A DNA stretch of 64,000 nt, from assembly GCF_038443385.1 (NCBI RefSeq), contig NZ_CP151726.1, forward strand, positions 6,262,001 through 6,326,000, in the 5' to 3' direction. Under the pieces are notes generated by a model. That model was not told the DNA's origin. It ran no database searches and saw nothing but the letters and a program-made list of their open reading frames with translations. The translations under genes and the position numbers were made by a program. This DNA is from Stieleria varia (GTDB lineage Bacteria; Planctomycetota; Planctomycetia; Pirellulales; Pirellulaceae). Shown piece by piece: positions 1-7,720 of this stretch; the first letter of the stretch is position 1, and each line of letters opens with the position of its first letter.

Positions 1-494
1 TAGCGTACCGGTGCGTCTTGCCAACCATTGGCTTCGGCCGCACGCCGCGCGGCCATCACATTGGCCTTGGCCGCATCGACATGCGCGACGGCAAAGCCTG
101 CTGAGAGCAGTGCCATCGAGCTGGCACCGGTGTACGCAAACAGATTCAACGCCTTGGCCGGTTCGGAATCGCTCGACGCTGGAACCCCGTCGGAGCGCAA
201 CCAACGCCAATTCTCTGCTTGCTCTGGAAACAGTCCGATATGCCCGAACGGCGTCGGCTGCACGGGCATGACAAATCCATCACAGTCCACCCGCAAATCG
301 TCCGGCCACGGTGACCGATGCGCCCAAGCCTTGTGACTTGCATCAAAAATGCTCGCCGCGTCACGCCAAACCGCCGGAGTCGTGGGGATGTCGTCGTTTG
401 CGGCGGGCGACGGTCGAGAGACAAGGTGCCCGCCCAACGATTCCAGCTTGCGCCCACGGCCGAAGTCGATCAGTTGATAGCGGCGGTCAGACAA
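1..494 (-). CDS. Class I SAM-dependent methyltransferase (RlmI/PF10672-like), 3' end outside window
   Basis: Only the first ~164 residues lie in the window; the gene runs off the left edge. The N-terminus reads YQLIDFGRGRKLE, the opening typical of RlmI-like methyltransferases, and NLFAYTGASSMALLSAG is SAM-binding motif I, followed by an acidic motif II (VAHVDAAK). Relatives methylate rRNA cytosines, but the substrate cannot be told from this fragment. No ATG or GTG lies in frame between the upstream stop near 656 and this point, so TTG at 494, just before SDRRYQL, is the likeliest start; the open frame does extend further. No clear ribosome-binding site is visible. The family call is firm and the exact start is not. 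Confidence 0.8.
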   Translation of the reverse strand, partial: MSDRRYQLIDFGRGRKLESLGGHLVSRPSPAANDDIPTTPAVWRDAASIFDASHKAWAHRSPWPDDLRVDCDGFVMPVQPTPFGHIGLFPEQAENWRWLRSDGVPASSDSEPAKALNLFAYTGASSMALLSAGFAVAHVDAAKANVMAARRAAEANGWQDAPVR

Positions 495-727
495 GTGATC
501 AGTCGGGGTTGGAGAGGCGGGCAGCAGGAAACGATACGCCGCCGGGCATTTGTATTCTAGCGGGCTCGGTGAGGAATTCCGCGATCGACACTGAATCGCG
601 TCATAAGACCGCCTTTCTGATGTAACGTCTCGACTCCCTGCTCGCTTGGACTGTCAGTCAACAAGCCCATCAGGCCCGGTTATACAAGGGTCGCCCCACA
701 ACCCATCCAACGCACAGGGATTGAATC

Positions 728-1111
728 ATGAATCGCCGCACTCCGCTCTTGGCCATCGCCGTCCTGACAAGCCTTTTTTACATCATCGGCCCTGGGACGG
801 CCAAAGCAGACAACGGGCTGTCACGGTATTTGAAAGTTTATGTGGTCGAAGTCCAGTATGAGCACGTCACCAGTGGATCAACGTTCTGGGCAACGGAGTT
901 CGAATCAACGAAATTCGAAGACGCGATGCTCGTCCTGGATCTGATCGAAACGGCATTCGAGACCGGCAACGCGAGAGTAATCCTGGGGTTGGACAGCCAT
1001 AGTTTGTTGGTGCCCTTGCAGGCTCAATGGCGTATTCGCTACGAGTATGTTCGTGTCGAAGCGGCCCCCACGAAGCCTAAAGTTGGCTCCAGCGTCATTC
1101 AACGCCGGTAG
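728..1111 (+). CDS. Small secreted protein of unknown function
   Basis: A 127-residue protein with a clear Sec signal peptide: a basic N-terminus (MNRRT), a hydrophobic stretch to about residue 20 and a likely cleavage after AKA (residues 25-27). The mature ~100 residues are mixed polar and hydrophobic, with no cysteine and no motif I recognise. Aromatic and valine-rich segments such as YLKVYVVEVQYEHV suggest beta strands. It stands alone, transcribed away from the methyltransferase, with about 230 bases between the two starts that probably hold both promoters. It ends next to a cluster of palindromic repeats. It looks like a real exported protein; no function is proposed. Confidence 0.65.
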   Translation: MNRRTPLLAIAVLTSLFYIIGPGTAKADNGLSRYLKVYVVEVQYEHVTSGSTFWATEFESTKFEDAMLVLDLIETAFETGNARVILGLDSHSLLVPLQAQWRIRYEYVRVEAAPTKPKVGSSVIQRR

Positions 1112-1152
1112 CCTCGGATTGTTCACGCGACGTACTACTGCTGGGACAACTT

Positions 1153-1256
1153 ATTTTTAGGGTAGTGGATCTTGTTAAAGATCCTGTAGCTTTTTTTAGG
1201 GTAGTGGATCTTGTTAAAGATCCTGTAGCGGTGGGATCTTTGGCAAGATCCACTAC
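1153..1256. repeat. Two tandem 37-base units plus an inverted third (GGTAGTGGATC family)
   Basis: Near-identical units at 1154-1190 and 1193-1229 each contain GGTAGTGGATCTTGTTAAAG and a short GGATC/GATCC hairpin. A third, inverted version lies at 1231-1256 (GATCTT..AAGATCCACTAC). The set lies in a gap without genes downstream of the small secreted protein and can fold into competing stems. It may act as a terminator or be a remnant of a mobile repeat. Confidence 0.75.
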
Positions 1257-1270
1257 GGCAAACCCTAACT

Positions 1271-1335
1271 TCTAGCTGTCCCAGACCACTACTGTCTTCG
1301 CAACACGTTTGGTCGAAACGGCTTGCACGGCTTGG
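1271..1335. repeat. Dispersed repeat shared with the right edge of the window
   Basis: The stretch containing CTTCGCAACACGTTTG followed by CGAA-CGGC recurs at 63945-64000, where it is cut by the window edge. Both copies are intergenic and both adjoin other palindromes. No coding potential was seen. Confidence 0.6.
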
Positions 1336-1354
1336 AAGGAAAACAGGCCGCGCA

Positions 1355-1597
1355 GATCAGCCGCCACGCGATAGCGTCCGGTCCTTACCCCTATACTCGG
1401 GAACCGGACGCGATAGAGAGCGTCCCGCTTAGAACGCATGGATTCACGTTGAATTTCAAGCAAAATACCAGCACGACGCGCAAGCGAGTGAATAGAAGCA
1501 CAAAAAGACGATTTACTCGCTTGCGCTTCGTGCTAGTAAAGACGAGAAAAATGGCTGGTGCGATCAACTTTCTAAGCGGGACGCTCTCTATCGCGCT
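1355..1597. repeat. Nested palindromes (families GATAGCGTCCGG and CGCAAGCGAGTGA)
   Basis: Three structures are nested here. A hairpin around 1368-1418 pairs GCGATAGCGTCCGGT with ACCGGACGC. A pair of perfect 21-base arms lies at 1411-1431 and 1573-1593 (GATAGAGAGCGTCCCGCTTA and its complement). Between those arms sits a smaller inverted repeat at 1471-1534 built on GCAAGCGAGTGAAT. The inner repeat recurs at 31449-31502 and the GATAGCGTCCGG hairpin recurs at least four more times, so one repeat appears to have inserted in or beside another. With 1153-1256 this accounts for most of the 540-base gap. Confidence 0.8.
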
Positions 1598-1649
1598 GCG
1601 GCTGATGAATATTCCGGGCTACCGTTTCCCTAGACCTATTGGACCATCG

Positions 1650-3587
1650 CTACTCGGCGAGAGCGCTCTTGGCTCCCTCAGCACCGGGGGCCCGTTCGAC
1701 ATCCGATTCACTTTGTCCCACGCCTCGCAGAACGCGTTTTCCTCTGTCGTCGCCAAGGGGATAATGCTGTACGTCGCGTGGAGAAACGACCGGATCGTAA
1801 GGAGCGACCTTGGTGACCCCCGGTCGATCCGCAGCGTTCCTAGCGTCCATCGCAGTGGAGATCCTGGATGCCGAGACCCTCGCACCGATCTCCTCTGTCT
1901 CGAAGATTGGCGCCGACTCTGAACTCAAAAGCGTATCCGCTGCAGCAAGTGACTTGATGCCGCTGTTCGCAATCTCAATGGATCGGATCGATGACGCGAT
2001 CTGATTCGCAACCGCTCGGCTGGCCGTTGTATGGTACACGTCTCTTGTTTCGACAAGAAACTTTGCCAACCGCGTCAAACGATCTACCCGAGCACCACTT
2101 TCTTCAGACAATTTTTCTGTCGCCTTCGTGACGTTCTTTTCTAGCTTGGGTAGCTGTGATTCCAATTGTGCGATCTGCAGAACGGTCGCCGTCAACTGGT
2201 CAGAGAGGAGAATGATCTTTGCCGTTGCCTCATTCTGGTCTGATTTCACCTTCTTTCGCTGTGCCTTGAGTTGTAGCAGGATTGCGTATTCGTCAGCCAA
2301 TTGTTTTTCGATCACAGGCGTTTGTGGCTTCACCATTTCCAACGCTTTGATCTTATCGACTTGCTCATTAATATTGATATCGAGTCGTTTTTCCGTCCCG
2401 ACGAAAATCGTGAGCATTGCCTGCAGCTCGTCTCTTTGACGAGTCGCTGCCTCCTTGCTTTCGTTCAGATCTTTGATCACCCCCTTGGCGGCCTTCAATT
2501 CATCCTTAGCCGCCTTAAGTTTTCCGTCAAGCGATTCCGCATTCGATTCGAGCTTCTCTACCATCTTTTGGATCGAAGACAGAACGACCAACTGCAGCAA
2601 GTCATCGGAGGTGCTGGGATGCCGAAGTGTTGTCGTCAACGAATCCAGCAGCAAGTCGATGTCACTACTCTTCTCAAGGTGTCTTTCGATTTCTTGGATC
2701 GCGGTCACCCGCTTGCTTGACGTGAGAGCACTCGCCAGCAGTATCTTTTCAGTTTTTTGTATCAGCGGCGCGAGTGCCGACGCCCTGTCCAAGCGAAACC
2801 CACTGGACAGAGTTTCTGCGCCAGGATTCTCCAACGACAGCAATGAAAGCTTGGTCATTGCACTGTTCGCGGAGTTGAAATCATCGCTGTACAGGTCTTT
2901 CTCAAGGCCCGATACGATGGAGTGGATCAGCAATGTCTTTTGCGAAACCGTCGGTTCCGTGATATTCCACGGTTCCCCAAACGCTTCGCCGACGACGGTC
3001 GCGCCGGACCACATTTTCTCGTCGCTGGACACTTGTGACTCTGCATTGGTGCCGGTTCCGTAGACACGTCCGTCAATGACCATCACCAAGTTGGCGATGA
3101 TGCCGGCCGGTCCACCTCGATTGATCGCTTGGATCAGTATCTCGTTGGGGCGATCAGAAAACAGCAGTGTTGCGACTTGTGACGGGTAAACCGTGATCGG
3201 TTTCCAGCCATGCCCAGAACCCATAGCCTGTCCATTGATAAAGACGTTGAAATCATCATCGGCGGCAATCTCCAGTTTGGCATCTTGCACATGCCCGGGA
3301 ACCGCAAACCGTTGGCGAATCCAAAGGTGCTCCTCTGTCGCATCACCCCAAACCCAAGATGGCGTATGGTTCTGCGTTGCCGTCTGAATCGGAGTCGGTT
3401 TGGCGACGTCAATCTTCGCTGAGACATCAGGAACACGCCCATCGGGAAAGATCGACGGTGACTTGAGGGCGACCGGCGGGGGTAACGTTTTCTGTGCGGA
3501 CGCTGTCAATGCGGACACCGATAGCGAGAACGCGACAAGACCCGCGCAAACAGAGAACGCAGCAAGTTTCGAGATCATTGTTTTCAT
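1650..3587 (-). CDS. Secreted coiled-coil protein with N-terminal carbohydrate-binding-like beta domain
   Basis: A 645-residue protein with a signal peptide (hydrophobic residues ~8-30, cleavage near ASAQ). Residues ~75-185 look like a beta-sandwich of the galactose-binding type (HLWIRQRF, DDFNVFINGQ, NEILIQAINRGG). Residues ~335-520 are a long heptad-like, Lys/Glu/Leu-rich coiled coil. It starts 9 bases after the stop of the lipoprotein gene at 3597-5087, so the two are very likely co-transcribed. The last ~70 residues are rich in Arg, Asp, Gly and Pro, differ in character from the rest, and run up against the repeat region, which suggests the original 3' end was altered. No enzyme motif is visible. 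It may be a structural or scaffolding envelope protein. Confidence 0.7.
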   Translation of the reverse strand: MKTMISKLAAFSVCAGLVAFSLSVSALTASAQKTLPPPVALKSPSIFPDGRVPDVSAKIDVAKPTPIQTATQNHTPSWVWGDATEEHLWIRQRFAVPGHVQDAKLEIAADDDFNVFINGQAMGSGHGWKPITVYPSQVATLLFSDRPNEILIQAINRGGPAGIIANLVMVIDGRVYGTGTNAESQVSSDEKMWSGATVVGEAFGEPWNITEPTVSQKTLLIHSIVSGLEKDLYSDDFNSANSAMTKLSLLSLENPGAETLSSGFRLDRASALAPLIQKTEKILLASALTSSKRVTAIQEIERHLEKSSDIDLLLDSLTTTLRHPSTSDDLLQLVVLSSIQKMVEKLESNAESLDGKLKAAKDELKAAKGVIKDLNESKEAATRQRDELQAMLTIFVGTEKRLDININEQVDKIKALEMVKPQTPVIEKQLADEYAILLQLKAQRKKVKSDQNEATAKIILLSDQLTATVLQIAQLESQLPKLEKNVTKATEKLSEESGARVDRLTRLAKFLVETRDVYHTTASRAVANQIASSIRSIEIANSGIKSLAAADTLLSSESAPIFETEEIGARVSASRISTAMDARNAADRPGVTKVAPYDPVVSPRDVQHYPLGDDRGKRVLRGVGQSESDVERAPGAEGAKSALAE

Positions 3588-3596
3588 GACGGAACC

Positions 3597-5087
3597 TTAT
3601 CGTTCAATAAGACCATTTACTTGTTGCACAAGCGGACGGGTGTAGTAGCTGACGTTCGCCTTTGCTTTTTGCCAATAGCGACCGCCCGTTGGTGTGTTTG
3701 CAACTGCCTGCGCCCGCTCCAAACGCCGACGGTTGGCTTGCTGCAATCGTGCTGCTGCAGGCAAGAGAATCCGGTCGCGAACGATCGGTGCTCGTGAAGC
3801 GAATGTAAAGAACAGCGAATCACCTGGACGCAACAGACCGAGATCCTTGCTGAGGTCATCCTCGGGACTTCCCACGCCCGGCAGCGGCAGATAAAAATTC
3901 TCCGTCCGTTGCGTGCCTGACGAGGTCCGGCTGAGGATCGCGATGTTCTCTAGTGACGCGACGAGTTTTTCGTTGGCGATCGCCCTTCGATGGGTCTCCA
4001 GAGCTTTCTCGATCTGCGGATTCTCTTTCGGGTTGATCGCGTTGAATTTCTTTGACATTCCCACGGCGGGAATCTTTGTCTCATGCTGAAATTGCAGCAT
4101 GGACGTGATCGATGTTTCTCTGGCAAGCACCGCGAAAACAAAATCACCATCTTGCAATTCGATATCGCCGATTGATGTGGAATGGATCAGGTCCGGATGG
4201 AAATAGACGATCCCGGCGTGGTCGGAACTGTTCTCCAGACCAATCAGGATGGGCTCAGGACTGGTCACCGTCTGGACCATCGTCGGCTGAGTGTTCACGA
4301 CTGGCTGATCGGAAACAGTCTCAGCATCGTCGAAATTCGCTTTCAATTCCTGGAAAACCACAATCGCGTTGTCTGCGAAGTCTTCGTTGTTTTCTCGATA
4401 CGCTTGGAAGACCTGTTCGATGGTCGAGAGTAAGACCGTGATGTCGGAACTTTCAAGTGTTTTCTCATCCGTCTCAACCAGATTCAGTTGATTGAACTTG
4501 TTCAAGGTGACCAGCAAATCGATCGCAGATCGCAGATAGGCTAAGAGGTTAGAGCCTGCTGGGCGATCGTAGCGAAGGAAACTGCCATTGCCAAAAAGCT
4601 TCAGGATTTCTGCTTCGTCGGAAAACATAGCGTCCAATGAGGCAATCGCCTCGGTCTCTCGATCTGATAGTTCAGAGGAGCCCGAAGCCTGAACTGCAGA
4701 CGGTGATGTGTCCACCGAAGAGACAGGCACAGCAGGCCGTGACACCTGCATGATTTGACTGGTGCCAGCGACGAGATCCCGATTCACACCGCCGGATTGC
4801 AGAATCGCATGCCGCAGTGTCATTCGCTGCTGTCCCGACAAAGTGATCGTGGTGGGTGATCGCAGCAACCCTCCGGTGCGAATCCATGCGCAGTCGAACT
4901 CGCTTTGGCAACCATGCAAGTGGCTCGCCAAGTCACATGACTGCAACGTCGCTTTGCAATCACCGCGTTGGCAGGATCCAGGTGCTGCAACATCCGCGGT
5001 GGTCTTGCAGGCATGATTGCCGGTCAGGGAGCATCCCACGGATGCAGCAAGACAGATCGACATCAAAGCTGTTGTTATTGCTCGCAT
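3597..5087 (-). CDS. Lipoprotein with SLBB-like motif, unknown function
   Basis: A 496-residue protein with a lipobox-type signal (LAASVGC, lipidated Cys19), so probably anchored in the outer membrane or periplasm. Residues ~81-105 contain ITLSGQQRMTLRHAILQSGG followed by VNRDLV, close to the pattern of SLBB domains in polysaccharide-export proteins (Wza family), where a similar strand-helix unit lines the export channel. The remainder alternates predicted helix and strand and ends with RPGDSLFFTFASRAP. It is one of four minus-strand genes at 1650-7110 and precedes the coiled-coil gene by 9 bases. The SLBB link rests on one motif, and no Wza-type polysaccharide export domain was recognised, so export is only a suggestion. 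Confidence 0.68.
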   Translation of the reverse strand: MRAITTALMSICLAASVGCSLTGNHACKTTADVAAPGSCQRGDCKATLQSCDLASHLHGCQSEFDCAWIRTGGLLRSPTTITLSGQQRMTLRHAILQSGGVNRDLVAGTSQIMQVSRPAVPVSSVDTSPSAVQASGSSELSDRETEAIASLDAMFSDEAEILKLFGNGSFLRYDRPAGSNLLAYLRSAIDLLVTLNKFNQLNLVETDEKTLESSDITVLLSTIEQVFQAYRENNEDFADNAIVVFQELKANFDDAETVSDQPVVNTQPTMVQTVTSPEPILIGLENSSDHAGIVYFHPDLIHSTSIGDIELQDGDFVFAVLARETSITSMLQFQHETKIPAVGMSKKFNAINPKENPQIEKALETHRRAIANEKLVASLENIAILSRTSSGTQRTENFYLPLPGVGSPEDDLSKDLGLLRPGDSLFFTFASRAPIVRDRILLPAAARLQQANRRRLERAQAVANTPTGGRYWQKAKANVSYYTRPLVQQVNGLIER

Positions 5088-5141
5088 GAATTCGTCCTTG
5101 AATTGTATTTATCCGTCGTTCCCTCGGAATGCCCCATTGGG

Positions 5142-6338
5142 TTAAACGCGTATGGGCATGGATGCAAGAATATTGACCATGCGTGTGACAACGACTCGAT
5201 CATTTTCGTTGTCATCGTTGTCGTCGAGCACGGCACGGACCAAGCCCAAGATGCGACCGTCACCCGTAAACACGACAGCCCCGCTATCACCCCGCTTTGC
5301 AAATCCTTTTCCCGGAGCCGCAGGCGTCCCAGATGAATCCGATGATCGCACGATAAAGTGATCGATCGCGCTGAAGGGTTGGCCATCAATGGGGATCGGG
5401 CTTGGGTTCACGGAGTCGATGAAGCCGACCGTTAATCGCGGACTGTTGGCCCCGATCTTGTACACCAATCGATTGAGATCATCGTCGCGAACGTCATCCA
5501 CCCGATCCGGCGGATCAACGCCTGGAGGCATGTTGGATCGAAAATCGCCCAGCTCACTATCTGGAATGGAATTCTCTGGCGACAAAATCGCGGCATCGAT
5601 GAAACCATCCATGCGAAAGAAACGCTGCGTGTCCGTGGCGGCCAACGCAACGGCACGCCCGCCCGGTGCACGCACAATGTAATTGTCATCCGGCGGAGAC
5701 GCAGTGTTGCTGATCACGTGCGCACAGGTCAAGAAAAACGGAATGTTGCTCAAGCGTGCCTTCACGCCCATCCCGAGCGTGCCGAAATCATTTGGTGGCG
5801 GTCCGTCCGACTCGATCCGTGATCCCGCATCGGTATCGCTTGCGTAACAAAAATTGGAAACAATGACATCCGTCGGAACCATGCCTGCATAGACCATGGG
5901 CTCGACAGATTTTGCTCCATCAACCTTCTTTTTGACGTGGATACGCAGAGCCAAGTCATCGGTGCGCCGCTGGTTCGTGAACTTGTAGCCGACATCAGCG
6001 AAGAGAAACTCTGGCTGCTTGGTCAACTCTTGCTGCATCTGCAGGAAAGCCATGCGTGCGCGTGCGTAACTCACTTCAATCGGCTCGGGCAAGAATCGGA
6101 CGTGCGCCGATTCCAGTTCCGACGGAAACTCGCCGAACTGAGGCTTCTTAGCTGCCTTCTTCTTGACCGCCTTCTTTTTAGCGGCCTTTTTCTTTGTAGC
6201 CTTCTTGGATGCTGTCGTCTTCTTGGATGCTGTCGTCCTTGATGCCTTGGACACACGCGCAGACCGCGACCTCGAGGACTTCTTTGCTCTCGATGACGAT
6301 TTCGATGATTTCGACGATTTCGCCTTCTTCTTAGCCAC
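5142..6338 (-). CDS. Trypsin-like serine protease with histone-H1-like Lys/Ala N-terminal tail
   Basis: A 398-residue protein when begun at GTG 6338, which is preceded by AGGTGAG at good spacing. Starting there also avoids overlap with the upstream lipoprotein gene that the longer frame (to 6446) would cause. Residues 1-65 are a Lys/Ser/Ala tail with blocks such as KKKAAKKKAVKKKAAKK. The rest carries a chymotrypsin-fold triad: His207 in FFLTCAHVISN, Asp248 in GFIDAAIL, and Ser352 in KRGDSGAVVF. No signal peptide is visible, unlike its neighbours, so it may act in the cytoplasm, possibly on nucleoid-bound targets; a non-classical export route cannot be excluded. The protease fold is well supported; the substrate and the role of the tail are unknown. 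Confidence 0.8.
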   Translation of the reverse strand: MAKKKAKSSKSSKSSSRAKKSSRSRSARVSKASRTTASKKTTASKKATKKKAAKKKAVKKKAAKKPQFGEFPSELESAHVRFLPEPIEVSYARARMAFLQMQQELTKQPEFLFADVGYKFTNQRRTDDLALRIHVKKKVDGAKSVEPMVYAGMVPTDVIVSNFCYASDTDAGSRIESDGPPPNDFGTLGMGVKARLSNIPFFLTCAHVISNTASPPDDNYIVRAPGGRAVALAATDTQRFFRMDGFIDAAILSPENSIPDSELGDFRSNMPPGVDPPDRVDDVRDDDLNRLVYKIGANSPRLTVGFIDSVNPSPIPIDGQPFSAIDHFIVRSSDSSGTPAAPGKGFAKRGDSGAVVFTGDGRILGLVRAVLDDNDDNENDRVVVTRMVNILASMPIRV

Positions 6339-6396
6339 AATTCTCACCTGGTTGGGGGGACAGCAATATTCATACTGTAGTTCGCACCAAGCGGGA

Positions 6397-7110
6397 TTAC
6401 GGATTGAGGGTACTAAAATCGACGTAGGGCTCGATCGTGCCGACATCCGACGAATCAGCTTGAATCACCTGATCGGTCGGGCATCCCGTTGGGGCGCAAT
6501 GTGGTCCGCGGCAGTTGAGGTGACGTTCGACAAACTCACTCACGTTGACTTCGAAATTGGGGTCGTCGATTTCGAACACATTCGCCGCCAGAACGCTTTT
6601 GACTTCTTTGAGTGTCTCAGCACCGTTATCTCCACCGGCCAATGCGGCGCCGCCTGGTGCGGCGAACAACGCAGGGATCTTGCTCACCAGGTTTCCGATT
6701 TCCTTGAGCGTTTCATCCGTGATGTCTTGCTGAACACGCTCGATATACTGATCTTCCGTATAGTTCACATCCAAATTGAAAGCGCCGGCTGCCGGGCGAA
6801 TGAAATCGGTGGTGAAGATCTTGTCGTTGTAGAGGGTCTCAGAGCCGAAGTCGTAGATCGGGGGCATGTCGACTTTTTGCCAACGCTTGATGCCCGCGAC
6901 ATCGATTTGTTCCATGTAATGCGTTTGATACACGTAAACACGGAGGTGCGTGGGAACTCGCAGCGTGATGGGCGTTCCGTGCAGATGGCCGATCTTGTTC
7001 CAACCGGTGTTACATTCGTTACGAGCCAGCATCGTGGACCGACTGGACGAGCATCCCGCGTGCATCACAACGGAGAATGCGACGATACCAACTTTAATGG
7101 AAGTTCTCAT
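6397..7110 (-). CDS. Putative lipoprotein, first gene of the four-gene exported cluster
   Basis: Started at ATG 7110, 17 codons inside the longest frame, because it then opens with a standard lipoprotein signal (MRTSIKVGIVAF to HAGC, lipidated Cys20) and AAAAGGGATG lies just upstream. The 237-residue product has no domain I recognise. It contains a strand-rich central part (HLRVYVYQTHYMEQ) and a Cys-rich end (RGPHCAPTGC). It is followed 58 bases later by the protease gene, then by a second lipoprotein and a coiled-coil protein, all on the same strand. This suggests a joint envelope function. Function unknown. Confidence 0.65.
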   Translation of the reverse strand: MRTSIKVGIVAFSVVMHAGCSSSRSTMLARNECNTGWNKIGHLHGTPITLRVPTHLRVYVYQTHYMEQIDVAGIKRWQKVDMPPIYDFGSETLYNDKIFTTDFIRPAAGAFNLDVNYTEDQYIERVQQDITDETLKEIGNLVSKIPALFAAPGGAALAGGDNGAETLKEVKSVLAANVFEIDDPNFEVNVSEFVERHLNCRGPHCAPTGCPTDQVIQADSSDVGTIEPYVDFSTLNP

Positions 7111-7461
7111 TGACACATCCCTTTTGCATTTTTCGAAGGCGAATACTTTCCATTCGCTCAAGATCAGCGAGCCGGGTTCGGCCGCGTCCTTACCGATGTC
7201 ATCGGTGGTGTCAGCAAACCCTCTTCATCGAAAGGGGGGTGTGGAATGTGCGTTTCTGTACCAATGTTGGGGTGGTGCGGTCTGGTATGAGTGTGAGCGG
7301 AGCGCGGACTTTGCGGGTTGTAACGCGGGCTGTCAGGCCGTTTGACTCGCAGCCGAAGGCGCCGGAGATACTACCAAACGGATTACATCTCAGATGTCAA
7401 TCGCCGCTGCCGCCTGCGCCTTCGGCTACGGGTCAAACAAGACGGAGGTGAACAGCTCGTG
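7111..7461. other. Gap with no recognised gene
   Basis: About 350 bases lie between the start of the lipoprotein gene and the end of the BFD-protein gene. Short frames exist on both strands but none shows a convincing protein-like composition or start. The right-hand side next to 7110 should hold the promoter of the four-gene cluster. No clear -35/-10 pair or strong terminator was found. Confidence 0.5.
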
Positions 7462-7710
7462 CTAAGGGGTTTTGTCCCGGTAGGCGGCTCGCTCGGTGGC
7501 GTAGGTTTCGGGGTTGGGCAACGATTCCGTCTCTGGTTGTTCCGACTCCCAAAGTCGACGCAAGAAGGGGCGGCACCATCCGCAACCGGTGCCCGCTCCA
7601 AAACATTCCGAAAGTTGCGATGCGGATTTCGGTCGTTGCGTCTTGAGGAACTGGATGACTTTGCGGCGCGAGACGTGAAAGCACAAGCAGAGTTCGTCGT
7701 CGTCTTTCAT
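7462..7710 (-). CDS. BFD-like [2Fe-2S]-binding domain protein
   Basis: An 82-residue protein whose first 50 residues match the bacterioferritin-associated ferredoxin fold: Cys8 and Cys10 (LCLCFHV), then 32 residues later Cys43 and Cys46 (GTGCGWCRP), the CxC...CxxC pattern that holds a [2Fe-2S] cluster. The family mobilises iron from bacterioferritin or occurs as a small redox module. The remaining ~30 residues are polar and probably flexible. It begins 10 bases after the stop of the M20 peptidase gene, so the two are likely one transcript. No bacterioferritin gene is nearby, so the partner is unknown. Confidence 0.8.
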   Translation of the reverse strand: MKDDDELCLCFHVSRRKVIQFLKTQRPKSASQLSECFGAGTGCGWCRPFLRRLWESEQPETESLPNPETYATERAAYRDKTP

Positions 7711-7720
7711 GAGTGCATTC

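Noticed and set aside
6163..7113. 316-codon plus-strand frame across the protease and lipoprotein genes
   Set aside because: Phe/Leu/Asp runs are the complement of the protease's Lys tail codons; the minus-strand genes have a triad and a lipobox.
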